The notes under the pieces: generated by a model
The model's database searches: none
Told to the model about the DNA's origin: nothing
The model's input: the letters and a program-made list of their open reading frames with translations, nothing else
Program-made: the position numbers and the translations under genes
Shown: in pieces, positions 25,161 through 37,201 of the stretch
Position numbering within the stretch: the stretch's first letter is position 1
Layout of the letters: each line of letters opens with the position of its first letter
DNA from: Typhlomys cinereus
Lineage: Eukaryota; Chordata; Mammalia; Rodentia; Platacanthomyidae
DNA: 64,000 nt
Direction: 5' to 3'
Assembly (NCBI GenBank): GCA_023101885.1
Contig: JALPQD010000246.1
Location: 2,828,972 to 2,892,971 of the forward strand

Positions 25161-27111
25161 TTTATCTTCTTCAAAGAACATTTTCTTAATCTGTCTCTTA
25201 CTCTACTCAAAATAATACATAAGGAAAAGGTCTTAATTCTTGCAAGAGGAAAACCAGTTTGCTTGTCTATAATAATATTCTTCTAATCTGTTTAATTTTC
25301 TAAAAGTAGAATTAAAATACAAAAATTTAAAGACTCAAAATAAAAATTACTTCAGTCTATGTTAATTTTTAGTTTGAATATGGACACTGAGACTGATTAT
25401 ATCTGTGAATCTACCTTTTTTTCACCCTCACACCCTTTTTCTGTGGTAGTTTATTCACAAAATTGTGTAGGACTTGAAAGTTGAGCTAAAAAAAATATAT
25501 GAGAAAAGTATTGGTCAAGGAGCTTTACTGACCACAGTTTTAATATCAGTTGTGGGTGACTTTACCAGTTGGCACAAAGAACCGAATGAAATCCAGAGTC
25601 AACCTTGTATTAAAAATAATTGTCTAAAATGCTGAAGTTCAAGGATTATGTGAGTAACCCGAGGCCTTGGCCATCCTTTGATATTGGAAATGGCAGTTGT
25701 ACTACATGAAGGCTAAAAAAAGTTTATGTAATTTTCAGACTGTGAGAAAGCAATTACTTTCTTTGGCCTAAAAAAAATTACAACAGGTAGTTTTCATTCC
25801 TGTGTTTCAAGTTAATAGTTTCCAGGCTTTTTCACATAGCCAGCTCCAAAATATTTTAATACTGAGCAAAGGGTCAAGTTCTAGGAAATTTTCGACTGTG
25901 AGGAATATGCACTTGAAGTACTGGAAGGACAAGAGCGAGTTATGAGCAATAGACCCTTGAGAAATCATTTCTTAAAGCAAGTTTCAAGACTCAGCGAGAC
26001 AGCCTCTTGGGACTGTGTGCAAGGAGCAATATGTAAGGAACCCTCTAGGAGATCAGGTTGTACATACATTTGAAGTACAGTGATTAATTATGTAAACTTT
26101 CAAAAGTAAACATCCAGTTATCCTTTTCACCCCAATAATGATGATACACATAGTTCTTACTTGCCCACTTTCTTGTCTGTATTCTCTTTCTATTATTAAA
26201 TTCTTATGATGCAGGTAAATGATATGTGGCAATCTACTGTTTCTTGGGTTTAAACATCGAGATGTAGAGATTTGGAGGAAATAGAAGTTACTATAAGGAT
26301 CCATGCTGATTTCGTTTACATGCCAAATGGTCCTTTGAAATGTTCCTGTTCAGTTTTTATGGTCATACGTTTGGCATAGCAATTCAGTGTAGTCTTCTTT
26401 TTACCCATGACAGATTGATGCAGTCATTTGTCAGGATCTTTGAGACCTCATCTATCCACAAGACATTGAATTTCCTTTCATGAAGTGGTGTCATATTAGT
26501 ATACAACCCATATAATCCTTCTTGTTATTTTAAATCGTTTCTAGATGACCTGTAATACCTACTGCAATGTAAATGCTACAGAAATCATTGTTTTTATGAA
26601 TTATTTATTTTTCCAAATATTTTGATAGACTGTTGACCTAATCTCTTGTATATCCCACATACAATAGAAGGACAATAGAATTGATCATATGTAAGTCATG
26701 CAGCTTTTAAAAACTTGTGACTTCCAATGACTAGATATGTTCATTCTTCAAAGGTTAAAGTAAGTACAAAATGTGATATCTTTGAGCAATGAGAATCTGA
26801 TTTACATGCAGAATGAAAAATGGAGAGTGTAAAGTGAGATGATCGCAGAACATCCCAGAGGCCATTAGACTTGAGCACAGATGGGAGGAGTTTATGTGAA
26901 GAAGAAGCAGGAGGACATTCCAGACAGTCAATATCTAAGGATGTTCAATGAAATTCTCCAATCTTACCTTCAGACACTCATGTTTTAAACATGACCTTAT
27001 TGTTAAAGTCTCCCATTAGAATTGAAATGTCATGGACAATGTTATGCCAAAGTTTTCCTGTAAGAAATTAGACTGCCCTAGTTCAGTGAATTAACTGGTC
27101 TATGTTAGGTA
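25161..27111. other. AT-rich unique non-coding block
   Basis: Nearly 2 kb in which I recognise no gene, RNA or repeat. The open frame at 26053-26304 (-) has no recognisable protein similarity. Confidence 0.45.
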
Positions 27112-27115
27112 TACA

Positions 27116-27169
<54 letters not shown>
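27112..27169. repeat. (CA)n microsatellite
   Basis: About 23 perfect CA units (27123-27169), preceded by an interrupted 'acacacacaccac' start. Confidence 0.95.
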
Positions 27170-27171
<2 letters not shown>

Positions 27172-27875
27172 TAAAAATAGGATTTTTATTTTTTGACAAT
27201 CTCATATGTTATACTTTAGATTTAGATCACAGCTACCCCTTCCTTCTTCCCACTGGACATTCCCGAGCATATTCACCATTTATCTTTATGAATTCCTTTT
27301 TTAAAAAAAACTGGACTATAATATAAAATTAATACATGAGCAATAAGATAAAATACATTTAAGATGTAGGCTCCTGTTATAATTGAGTTTTTAGTTACAT
27401 GCGGTTAAGAACCTATGACAAAGCTAAAAGACAGTATTTTTGTCCATCTCCTAAGAGACTGACTAAATTCAGGATGTGAGCATGAGGAACCCAGCCCACA
27501 GGAGGCCATCCTTGGGGGGAGGACCCTGACTACTGAGCGAGGGATGCTGTCCATGTGTCCCAGTCCAAGGAGGCTGTCCAGTGAACCCAGTAAGGTTATC
27601 CACATTGTAAGCACTCAGATATGGAATTCAGGGGATTGGCAGGAGCTGTATTATGATAGGCTTATTTCAAATGTTCACAGGTTAGAACACTAGGTGTAAA
27701 CATAGTCTTTCTCATGTCTGCCACTGTCTAAGGCACAAGCAATAAAGCAACCACATACCTACGGTTTCTGGAGGCAGCTTTGCATTTCTTATTGGTGTGT
27801 GTTCATTTCACATAGTGATGCATGGCACAAAAGCTTTTTATGCAAAGCATCATGTGCTTTATACAAGGTAGATCA

Positions 27876-28690
27876 TCTGGGACCATCATACTCCCTTTTC
27901 TGCCACTTACTCCTCCCATTATTTCCATTCATTCTCTTAGACAACTTACATCTGCTTTCATGTCTTCCTTACAGATGTCTTATTTCTGTTTATGACTAGG
28001 CTCCACACGTGAAAAATGTGCTATTTTTCTTTCTGATTTATTTTGTTTAATATAATTTTTGCATTCATTTTCCTGTATACAGCCAAATTTTATTCCTTGT
28101 GGCTTTATAGAGCTCTATTTTGTAAAATTTTGAGCATGATATCTGTATTTGTCTATCTGCTGGAGGATACCTGACTATTGTGAATAGTCAACTGTGCAAG
28201 TAACTATGCCATATTCTCTGGGAGTCCCTGGGTATATCCAGGATTAGGTCATATGTTACATCTATTTTCAGTTTTATTAAGCAAACTCCGTGCTGATGTT
28301 TAATTGTCAGGACTATTTTGAGTTCACACCAATACTACCTAGGAAGTCACTCTTCTAAGATTCTCTCCAGCATTTGCTGTTTTCTTACTTATTCTAATTG
28401 AAATGTTCCTGATGTTTAAGGACATCATACATCTTTTCATTTGCTTATTGACCGTTCATTCTTTATCATTGGGAAAATGTTCTTATAGCATGAACCCATT
28501 TATTGATTAGAAATTTTGTGGGGGTTTTTAGTTGTTTTTGTTAAGTCTTTTGAGTTCTTTATATATTCTAGATGTTTGTCCTGTGACAAATGGATAGTTG
28601 GCAAAGATTTCACCTCATTCTGAAAACTTGCCTCTTTACTCAAATTGTTCCTCTTTCCTTTGTTGTGTGGCAACTTTTACATTGACAGTC
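27876..28690 (-). mobile_element. Old L1, 3' UTR and ORF2 3' part, minus strand
   Basis: A pyrimidine-rich left part is followed by reverse-complement ORF2 landmarks: 'ttgtggctttatagagctctattttg', 'aagtcactcttctaagattctctcc agcat' and 'ttgagttctttatatattctagatgtttgtcc'. It is diverged with no usable frame. Confidence 0.75.
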
Positions 28691-28699
28691 AGCAAGAAG

Positions 28700-28790
28700 T
28701 CAGTTATTTTTACTGCATCTTCATCGTTGAAGAAACTGAGGTTTAAAGGGTAAATTGATTGTCCACGGACATTCAATTTTGCCTTCATGA
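28700..28790 (-). repeat. Possible MIR fragment, minus strand
   Basis: 'gaagaaactgaggtttaaaggg...ttgattgtccacgg' resembles the 'gaggaaactgaggctcagaga...acttgcccaagg' core of MIR in reverse complement. It is short and weak. Confidence 0.4.
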
Positions 28791-29920
28791 ATCAATGTCA
28801 CTGTTTGAATTGCTTTTCAACTTCTCGTTATTGCACTTTAGATTGAAGAGCTGTTAGATATGCCTTGAAAGAAAACACACTTCTGAAGTCTTTTAGTAGT
28901 ATTCAGGGGAAACGTGCTATATTTATGTATCACCTCAGATTATGTGTTGGTTTGCTGCTTCCAGTTCAGAGGTACCTGGGATTTGCAGTCTTGAGCCAGA
29001 GGAGGGCAGAGATATCATATCGCCATACCCAGAGCATCTGTGGCTTGCAGAATTCAATATGCTTTGCAAGCACAATTTAATTAGGTTTCACAGCAGGGGA
29101 ATCTACGGTGGGAGAAAAGAATAAGGATGGCAAAAAGTATGGGATGGCTGAAAAGGAAAGAGATGTGAACATTACCTGGATATCACTGTCATGTATTGCT
29201 CTTTAGGGAATGCTCCAGAGGTGGCACATTGGATCAATATTTTTTCTCAATGAAAGCATAACATACTTAGGCCAAGGCAAATCTATCTTCACCTTAAGTC
29301 ATTTGCTCATATTGTTAATTCATAAGATATCCACAGAGCAAGCTCATAGCTGAGGCAGTTTGGCACATACCCTGGATCAAATGCATAAGCAACAAAGATG
29401 AGTCACAATCTAGAGCAAGATGCCACTCAGAGCTTTAAGAAACCAAACAGAGGCATCAAGATATGTATAAAAGATTACTGTTATTTAAACAATAGTGCAA
29501 GATGTATCATATTTACTCTTTTAAGGAACAATTGAAAGATTTATAACAGATGCAACTATTTAACACAAAGTGAGCTCATTATGGCCTGCCATCAATGAAA
29601 CATAGAATAGCTTGAACTAAGAAATCTGAAAATTGCTCTGTGTCCTTCTGCTCTTAACAAATGAGCTGGATAAAGATGTCAATGACATGACAGTTGGTAT
29701 TGTTGGTAGTGTGGAAGAGGGAGGGATCAAATAAAGGTGGAACTGAATGTGTCTTAAGCAGTATCAATAGTGTAGATGAATTAGTTTAGGTTGTTAAAAA
29801 AGACAAGTGAGGAAAGTAAATCTGACATTCTGTGTCTCAGTGCAAAAGGAAGCAACACTTCAAGTTTACAGAGCTATATTCTCAAAGTTGCATGGGGAAG
29901 AAATCTGTAAGGTCAATAAT
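28791..29920. other. Unique non-coding stretch
   Basis: No gene or repeat is recognised. The open frames at 28865-29124 are short and featureless. Confidence 0.4.
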
Positions 29921-29924
29921 AGCA

Positions 29925-30165
29925 TTTGTTTAAATTACACTATGGGTCAGACATTACGTCACATCTTATACTTTCTTGGCTTAATCTTCACAATAATCTT
30001 TTTCAGGGATGCTATTCTTCTCTTGTTAGTAGATATGGAAACTGAGGCTTGCAAGTATTTGTTTGACCAAGTTCCTAATAGAGATAGGGTCTGTGTTAGA
30101 AGTATTGACTGGTGTCAAACAGAGCAAGGAGCCTTGGTCCCCACCTCCTTTACTTCCCAGCTATA
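29925..30165 (-). repeat. MIR SINE, minus strand
   Basis: 'ttaatcttcacaataatctttttcagggatgctattc' followed by 'atggaaactgaggcttgcaag' is a typical MIR core in reverse complement. The 119-codon open frame across it is therefore unlikely to be a gene. Confidence 0.65.
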
Positions 30166-30289
30166 GTGTGTAGGATTATTCTCTTAGTGTATGGATACTT
30201 GTTTATATTATGATGATAATGATGTAAAGTAGACTCAGTTTTTTTTTTCAGAACTTTTTAGAACAAGTAGTATTTAACCACTTCTACAC

Positions 30290-30445
30290 CTGCGTTTCTG
30301 GTCCTGATAGGGCAGAGTCTGTGAATCCCGGGGCAGAGTAAACAAGGAGGAGGTGGAGGCGGTCCATGGTGGTTCCCGAATTCACTGGTGGTTCTACACA
30401 CACACACATGTACAATTGAATAAATAATGATAAAAAAATTTTTTG
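30290..30445 (+). mobile_element. 5'-truncated young B2-like SINE with 13-bp TSD
   Basis: It starts inside the SINE body at 'ctgcgtttctggtcctg' and runs to the 'aattgaataaataatgataaaaaaa' tail. It is closely related to the copies at 21138 and 55046. The perfect duplication 'accacttctacac' lies at 30277-30289 and 30446-30458, so the missing head was never inserted. Confidence 0.9.
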
Positions 30446-30607
30446 ACCACTTCTACACAAAAAATTTTATGTGATTACTTTTAATTTAAAACTTTACAAA
30501 ACTTTCATTATTGTTATCAAAATTATTTAGTGTGCTTCCTGAGTTATGTTTTTCTAGATGCACTTAATGGATAAAATTTCATGTCATTTGCATTTCTAAT
30601 AGAAGCA

Positions 30608-30727
30608 AACATAGTAGAGTATGTCGTGATGTCTAAGTAATTACTATTAAAATGTCTTTGCTGACAATCATAGTAGGGTATGTAACGATATCTAAGTAAT
30701 CACTATTAATATGACTTTGGTAAGTGA
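30608..30727 (+). repeat. Two-copy tandem duplication, period 59
   Basis: 'catagtagagtatg...tctaagtaattactattaaaatg' (from 30610) is followed by 'catagtagggtatg...tctaagtaatcactattaatatg' (from 30669). Differences between units are few, so this is a local tandem duplication of otherwise unique AT-rich DNA. Confidence 0.85.
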
Positions 30728-31689
30728 TGTAGACATTCAAAGTAGCTCCTAATGCATTTATAGGACTTTTCCTTTATCATTCACTTGTTCTTATCTCCAC
30801 AGAGGAAAAGAACCTTCTCTTTTAAACAGACTAACAGAATATGTTTTCATTAAGTCTGGTAACATTAGGTTCTACGATTCCTGTTATAATCCCAGAACAA
30901 CATGTAGTTTAAAGTGGAATTTAAAAATCATCTCCTGGGTCAACAAAAGATTTTGTTCTTTATCTTAGTAAGAATCAAACATTTACAACGTTGCTGCCTA
31001 AGTTTCTGCATAGTAAGTCTTACTTTGCCCTCCTGCTGTTGAGCTTATTTACATTTCACTGGTGCATTGAACATGACCTTGGCAGACAAGTTCAAAAAAA
31101 CTGGTGCATTTTATGTGACAGCATGATGCAAAATTTTAAAATGCTGAGTATTATTAAACATCGTCTGTTAACTTCCAAAGACCCATTGAAATAAAACATA
31201 AGATTGCTTCTTATAAATAAAATGACACTAATGTTTTCATAATAAAAACCACAGAATACCAATAGGACCAAAGGTGAACTTCGGACATTTACTTACAAGT
31301 TTTCTATACTGGGTCTTTTAGGAATTAAAAGATACTTGCATTGATAGGATAAAATATGACTTGTTATTTTCCTTTGCCCCCTTGTTCCAAGTGGAGAAGG
31401 TCTGGGTCAAGTCTGAAGGCTTGAGTTGTTTGAAAAGAATTTCCACACCTGCTTCAGTTCTTTGAAAGTGTTATATGTATGGGTATAATGATAAATGTTT
31501 ATTTGGGAAGTTCATCTTCCTGTCCTTATAGCTAAATCTTAGTAGATTGTTCTCCCTGCAACAGGTTCTTAGTCTAGTTTATAGTACATGTGCTCCTAAC
31601 TAAAAAAATGGGCCTTAAGTATAAGTAGAAAACAACCATGATTACCTCAGCTTTCACAGATGTGTGAAGACTGTTGACTGATTTTTCTC
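30728..31689. other. AT-rich non-coding stretch
   Basis: I recognise no gene or repeat. Confidence 0.4.
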
Positions 31690-32055
31690 CCTGTAATGGT
31701 TACTCCTAATTATTGCTGTAAGAGAACATGCAAAATCAAATAACTTGAGGGAGAAAAGGAAATTATCCACCTTAAGCTTCCAGAGGGGAGATACAGTCTT
31801 TCATAGTGTGGCTGGTGGCTGAATGCTGGATTATTCCTGGAGAATCTCTCTTCTAAATCTTCTCTTCTGTAGTTCCTTTTATCTGGTCTACTATTGGGAG
31901 TTTCCAATGAGATCTAGGGAGGTTCCAATGGGATCTAGGACTGGTCTTTGTATTGTAAATGTATTGATCCAGATAATCTCTTCAGGTGGTCTCAGATGAT
32001 CTTAGTTAATGCCAGGTATGGTCAAGTTGACACCCAGGATTAACTATCATGCTCT
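31690..32055 (-). mobile_element. MaLR-type LTR, minus strand
   Basis: The + strand reads 'taatggttactcctaattattgctgtaagagaac' on the left and ends 'ggtcaagttgacacccagg attaactatca'. These are the reverse complements of the two ends of the LTR family seen at 58.1 kb (TGATAGTTA...GTCAACTTGAC...). A small tandem 'gatctagg' duplication sits inside. The ends are approximate. Confidence 0.6.
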
Positions 32056-32079
32056 CCCAATAGCTTGTAGAGGGTACTT

Positions 32080-32830
32080 CTGGTGCTATAAAAGCTAGTC
32101 ATTGAGGAGGAAGTTTCCAGATCATTTTCAATTTGTTTTCTCCATGTCCTATGATCAACCCGTGTAGTGTCTTCAGCAACAAGGTCTTACTCTTGGGTTC
32201 TAGAGGGCAATGAAGTACAAAGGCAAAAGCCTTTGTGGTTTGAGGACCTTTGAAACTTTTCTGGCCAGTAACTCATTAGAAAGTATTACATGTCTGGTAG
32301 TGGGAATTTTGTCCAGTTGTCTATGACTTCTGTTTTCCTAATTTTATTTTTGAAAGTTGTATGCATGAATATAGTGTTTATCATTTTTACTCTTTGCTAG
32401 CCAATTCTATCCCCCACTTCTTCTCCCACTGCAAATCTTCCTCTTTCCAACTGATCTCTTCTTGTTTGGATCCATGTCTTGTGTTTGTGCGTGTAGCCCC
32501 CCGATGGGTCCCCTGTGCTGATACATGCCTGAAAATTTTCTTGAGCATGGATATCAGTAGGTAGACCACCATACTAAGGAAAGCCCCTCTCCTCCCTCCA
32601 TCTGCATTAACCCTCAGTAGTCTCACAGGGAGGTGTGATAACCTAGAGATCTTGCCACCTCCATGGCAGAATGCTGATAGGCCAAATCTTGTGGAAGTAG
32701 CTTCCCTGAGCCCATGCACCAGTCCTATCATATCCCAAAAACACCGTCTGGCAATGCCTTTTGGCGCTTACATACTTACTGCCTCCTCTTCCGTAATGTG
32801 CCCTGAGCCTTGACATTTTGTAATAATAAA
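32080..32830 (-). mobile_element. L1 3'-region, minus strand
   Basis: The segment at 32241-32340 recurs at 36481. The part from 'gcatgaatatagtgtttatca' parallels the 10.4 and 11.3 kb copies, and 'ctgcctcctcttccgtaatgtgccctgagcc' matches the L1 at 51.36 kb. I read this as one or two adjoining rodent L1 3' UTR fragments. The order and the ends are not certain. Confidence 0.55.
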
Positions 32831-33407
32831 TGGACTAAAGTGAACTATAGAAATGATCCCTGAAAGTATAGTCTTGTAAATGGACTAAAACAAGATGAGA
32901 GGCGGAGAATGGTCATGATCAAGAATAAAGAACGGTACACCTAGGCTCCCGGCCTCTTAACAGATTTTCTGTGTTAAACCACACTGATATGAATAAGGTC
33001 TCAAAGATGAAGAGGTTTTCTTCAATTCTGGATGAATACTTCTTGTTCTGACTTTCAGTTGCCCCAGACAAGAGGAAGGAGGCTGTCATACGAACATGGA
33101 ATGCTCTATACTGTGAGCTTTCATATCAAGTCACATGTATTCATATGTCATGAAAGGTCCAGATCATGGATGCATTCTGAAAACACATGTGAAACACACG
33201 CAGCTCTTCAAAATGAAGTTTTTTTTTTTATTTTTTGTCCAGTGCCAAGTCCTGAGGAAGCTGACTTCTAAGACTGGAGTTTAATTTTGTCTTTTCATAT
33301 GGCAGATCTATGTTATGGATAGAGCTCCTTATACTCAGCATGGTAACTGGGAACACATCCAGATTGTTGCTTACAGTTACCATTCACTCATTCTTTCTTG
33401 CTACATT
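32831..33407. other. Non-coding stretch
   Basis: I recognise no gene or repeat. There is an A/T tract at 33219-33234. Confidence 0.4.
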
Positions 33408-33535
33408 CAGGGTTGGCAAACTTTCCATAAATGTTTGAACAGTGAACACTTCGAATATGTAAACTGCGGATTGTGGCTAATACATGGTCCTGCAGTTGTT
33501 GATGCTGTTCATGCTGGGTTTTGCTCTTGCTTTAA
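33408..33535 (+). mobile_element. MER5A-like hAT MITE fragment
   Basis: 'agggttggcaaactttccataaatg' and 'atatgtaaactgcggattgtggctaatacatgg' resemble the left half of MER5A (a non-autonomous hAT-Charlie element). It is diverged and incomplete. Confidence 0.5.
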
Positions 33536-33545
33536 ATTATGAAAG

Positions 33546-35285
33546 TTAAGGCGACTCACAGAATGGGAGAAAATCTTCACTAACCACATCTCTGATAGAG
33601 CTGTACTATCCAGAGTGCACAAAGAACTTAGAAAACCAAATACCAAGGAAACAAATGGGCCAATTAAAAAATGGGCCTTGGAACTTAAAAGAAACTTTAC
33701 CAAGGACGAAATTAAAATGTCTAACAAATATCTTTAAAAATGCTCCACATCTTTAGCCATCAGGGAAATGCAAATCAAAACTTCCCTGAGATATCATCTC
33801 ACCCCTGTCAAGATGGCAAAAATCCACAATACAAACAACGCAAATGCTGGAGAGGATGTGGAGAGAGGGGAATTCTCCTACATTGCTGGTGGGAATGCTC
33901 GTACAAGCACTCTGGCGAGCCATCTGGCAATTCTTAAAGAAATTAAGATTGAAATGCCATATGACCCTGCTATTCCACTTTTGGGAATAACCCCCCATAC
34001 AGCAAAAATTTACCTCGATAGCACAAGCATGACCATGTTCATAGCAGCACTGTTTACAATAGCAGAGTCATGGAATCAGCCCAAATGTCCAATAGTTGAC
34101 AAGTGGATAAGGAAAACGTGGTACATTTATACAATGGAATACTACTCAGCCATCAAAAATGATGAATTAATTGAATTTTCCAGGAAATGGATGGAATTAG
34201 AAACAATTATATTGAGTGAAGTATCCCAGACATGGAAAATTAAGCACCGTATGTACTCCCTAATAGTGGATCCTAGTACCAAACCCACTTAGAGACACTC
34301 AAAGACAAATCTCTTTAATACCTACAGTAATTGTAAAGATTATAAACAGGAGGGATGGGGAAGGAAGGCCCTTCTAGAAACAAGAAGAGAGGGGACCATG
34401 TTACAGCAGAGAAAATAGGCCACCATCAAGGACTGCAAGTAATGAGACATCTGGTTAAGTTCACAGACTTTCCTTCCTGATCATTTGCAACTGATGGGGT
34501 ATGATCTCACCAGAAGGGGAGGGCATATAGGCTGCCAGACAGAAAGTAACCATTTTGCAAATGGGTGATTGACCCCTCTCTCACTGTGGTTTCCTACTTT
34601 TATTACATCTTCCTTTGAATATACTCTTATAATGAGACTCTAATTTAACAGGTTTTTATCTCTGGCCAGGGAGTAACACCCAATTCCCATCAGGATGGAG
34701 CCAAGGGCATTGCAGGAGCAGCAAAACTGAAAAAAAAAATCAACAAACCATAATTCAGAACATCAGAGACTCTATATCAACCACCTGGAACTGGGCCAGC
34801 CTAATCTCTCCCCATCCTGAAGCTCAGAGAAATTTGCGGAAGAGGGAGCAGTAAGATTGTAAGAGCACAAGGATGGGAAGAGTAATGATATGCAAGATAC
34901 TCCACACAAGTTAGGGCTGAAGCAATCATAATAGGACTTTGCATGATCTGCACTATGTCCAACACATTATTGACCTCACAAAGTCTAGCATGGACTAAAG
35001 GCACTAGGATCCTTGGAGGCTAGGGACTGACAGTCACATTAGTGTTCCTAAGCTTAAGGGGAACACAGGAAAAGGTTCTGGGAAATGCCCCTGGGTCCTT
35101 GCACCTCATTGGAGAGGAGGACCCAAAGGAGAGTTTGCCATGCACATTAAAGGATGCTCCGGGGATTGCGGAGGGAGATACTGGGGGATGGGGAGGGAGG
35201 GGAGAGAGGAGGGGGAAGCAGGGGGGTTGGGGAGAGGTGGAGGGAGGGAGGGGACCAATGTACCTGTTAAGTTTGTATGAGTGGA

Positions 35286-35322
<37 letters not shown>

Positions 35323-35323
35323 T
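33546..35323 (+). mobile_element. 5'-truncated L1, ORF2 C-terminus and 3' UTR
   Basis: It starts inside ORF2 and carries the C-terminal region: a Cys-rich motif (CWRGCGERG...LLHCWWEC) and '[15 protein letters not shown]', then a 3' UTR with a polypurine tract at 35165-35255 and an (AAT)n tail at 35285-35321. The frame is broken: the Cys-rich motif lies in a different frame from the flanking ORF2 sequence, owing to small indels around 33838 and 33900. The long open frame at 33768-34292 is this decayed ORF2. It belongs to the same family as the copy at 51.36-53.02 kb but is more damaged. Confidence 0.9.
35285..35321 (+). repeat. (AAT)n microsatellite at L1 3' end
   Basis: About 12 AAT units forming the tail of the L1 that ends here. 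Confidence 0.95.
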
Positions 35324-36149
35324 TAAAGACATTGTAAAAGTTATTGTTAGTGCTAATACTAGTAATAAAACTGTTCCTTGAGCTATTTTTGTCTACCATA
35401 CCATTGTTTCCTGTTCTCTGTGCCATACTACTGTGATATAGATACAATAGGGTGAATCTATGCATTCTCCTGTTGAAGGGTATATTCCTAGTTTCTGCTT
35501 TGGGACTTGGGAATATCCTGATATGTGTCTTTGGATATATAATCTTTATTTTATTGAATTTATATTTTAGAATAAAATTGCTGAAACTACAGAGGATGCT
35601 CCATGTGGTTTGTTGAACATCTTCTTGGATACTAGCTGTTGGCCACACCTCCAACCTTTATTTGGCTCACTTCCCTAGTAACTCCTAGGCCACTCCTTAG
35701 CAAAATTCAAGATTATAGAAGACTGTGGTTCCTCCCTTCCCCTTTCCTTTCTTCCCTCTCTCTCTTCTCCTGCTCTCCTGCTCTCTAAGCTCTGTAATCT
35801 CTCCTCCCACCAGGTAGGCTGCCATGGAGGCACTCTCTCTACTTTCTCTGACCTTAATCTCTTTTGTTCTAATGCTCTTACCACCTTAAGGCTAAGCTAA
35901 GGCTCCTTTGACTACCAGGGCCTAAACTCTAAATCAACACCTCTCTCTTAGATGCCTCTCTCATCAGTGTCTCTTCATTCAGGAACCTCCACGTCGCATC
36001 TACACATGCTTGGAGTTACTCCTTTCCTTTCATCTTTGTCTTTCCTTTTATGTAACATAATTGAATTTGAGCACTGTCTCCTTGTTTTAGGCATCATTTA
36101 AACATATTTTGAAAATAAATAATTATTGAACATTATTTATATTATATTA
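35324..36149. other. Non-coding stretch with pyrimidine-rich middle
   Basis: The block at 35730-35850 is rich in CT words and could be part of a repeat that I cannot name. No gene is seen. Confidence 0.4.
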
Positions 36150-36192
36150 TTTTATTTATTTATTTATTTATTTATTTGTTTGTTTGTTTGTT

Positions 36193-36223
<31 letters not shown>

Positions 36224-36470
36224 ATCAGAGGGCACTATGTGTCCCTGTGGAAGACCAAGGTGACTTTGGGAATCATCCTGGAATCCTGGATTATTTCTAC
36301 CTCCTTTTTGCTTTGCTCTAGGATTTTTCCAGGCTGTACCTATCATGGCCAGAAGTGCAGACCCTGGCATTTTTACATGGGACTTAGGATCTGAACTACT
36401 CAGGACATTCTGCTTGCCAAGGCAGAGTCTTAACCCCAGAGCCATTTATGCAACCCTTAAACATGATTTT
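36150..36470 (-). mobile_element. B2-like SINE, minus strand, long (TTTA)n/(TTTG)n/(TG)n tail
   Basis: Tail on the left: (TTTA)n 36151-36177, (TTTG)n to 36199, (TG)n 36198-36223. Then 'tgtccctgtggaagaccaagg', 'ctacctcctttttgctttgctc' and 'cttaaccccagagccattt'. A complete reversed copy. Confidence 0.85.
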
Positions 36471-36477
36471 TGATAAT

Positions 36478-36650
36478 GTAGGACCTTTGAAACTTTTCTG
36501 GCCAGTAACTCATTAGAAAGTATTACATATCTGGTAGCGGGAATTTTGTTCAATTGCCTATGATAATGTAGATGAAAATTATTTCATTATGATGGTGTAA
36601 TTCCAGTGACTTCTGTTTCTCTTATAGTGAAGTTCTAATCCCATATCATA
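36478..36650 (-). mobile_element. Fragment sharing sequence with the 32.24 kb L1 3' region
   Basis: 36481-36570 matches 32241-32330 closely ('ggacctttgaaacttttctg', 'agtaactcattagaaagtat'), with only scattered differences. It is probably an L1 3' UTR piece in minus orientation. Confidence 0.5.
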
Positions 36651-36857
36651 GATTTCAAAACTCTCAGGATCCTCAGTGCTTTTTAGACAGTTTTAGTTGA
36701 AAGCCTTTGAAGGTCACCCCCCACTGCTGGGATTTCCCTGAAGAAGCACACCTCCTACTAATCTGGAGGAAATTATTTTAATCTTTCACAGAGATAAATT
36801 CACCAACTCTCCATTGTAGAGAAACCTTACTTTGACGTTGGTCAAATATGAAGAGAT

Positions 36858-37201
36858 CAATGAGATGTGGAGGACCAAAAGTTCCAATCAGGTTTGCAGA
36901 AAGTGGAGCTAACCAACGAGGAGAAGTTGCTTTTTGTGGGTGGGGAGATGTGAGTAAGTAAGCCTGTATCTAACCAAGGCATCCATCTTTGCATTCCTCG
37001 TCCGTAATGTGAGTTCCTTTCATCTCCTTGCCCCTCATGAATTCCATGCCTGGAGTCTGTGAGTTCTTGGGGGCTTTCCTGCCCCTTGTGGATTCATGTC
37101 ATGAGTCCTGTTCTTTCTCTCCTCTAATAAACTTTGCCTTAATCCTCTACACATGCCCTGATTTCAGTCTTCGACTCTTCAAACACAAGAACCTGGACAC
37201 A
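36858..37201 (+). mobile_element. Candidate solo LTR of an endogenous retrovirus
   Basis: It begins TGTGGAGGACC, ends GGACACA, and contains a late 'tctaataaactttgccttaatcc' polyadenylation-like region followed by a short C/T-rich R-U5-like part. This is the layout of a solo LTR. No target duplication was found and no retroviral coding sequence is nearby. Confidence 0.4.

Noticed and set aside
29807..30166. 119-codon open frame (+)
   Set aside because: Most of it overlaps a MIR in reverse orientation, and no domain is seen.
33768..34292. 174-codon open frame as an independent gene
   Set aside because: It is decayed L1 ORF2 with a frameshifted middle.
35106..35654. 182-codon open frame on the minus strand
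   Set aside because: It spans the L1 polypurine tract and the (AAT)n tail, producing an Ile run and Pro-rich low complexity.
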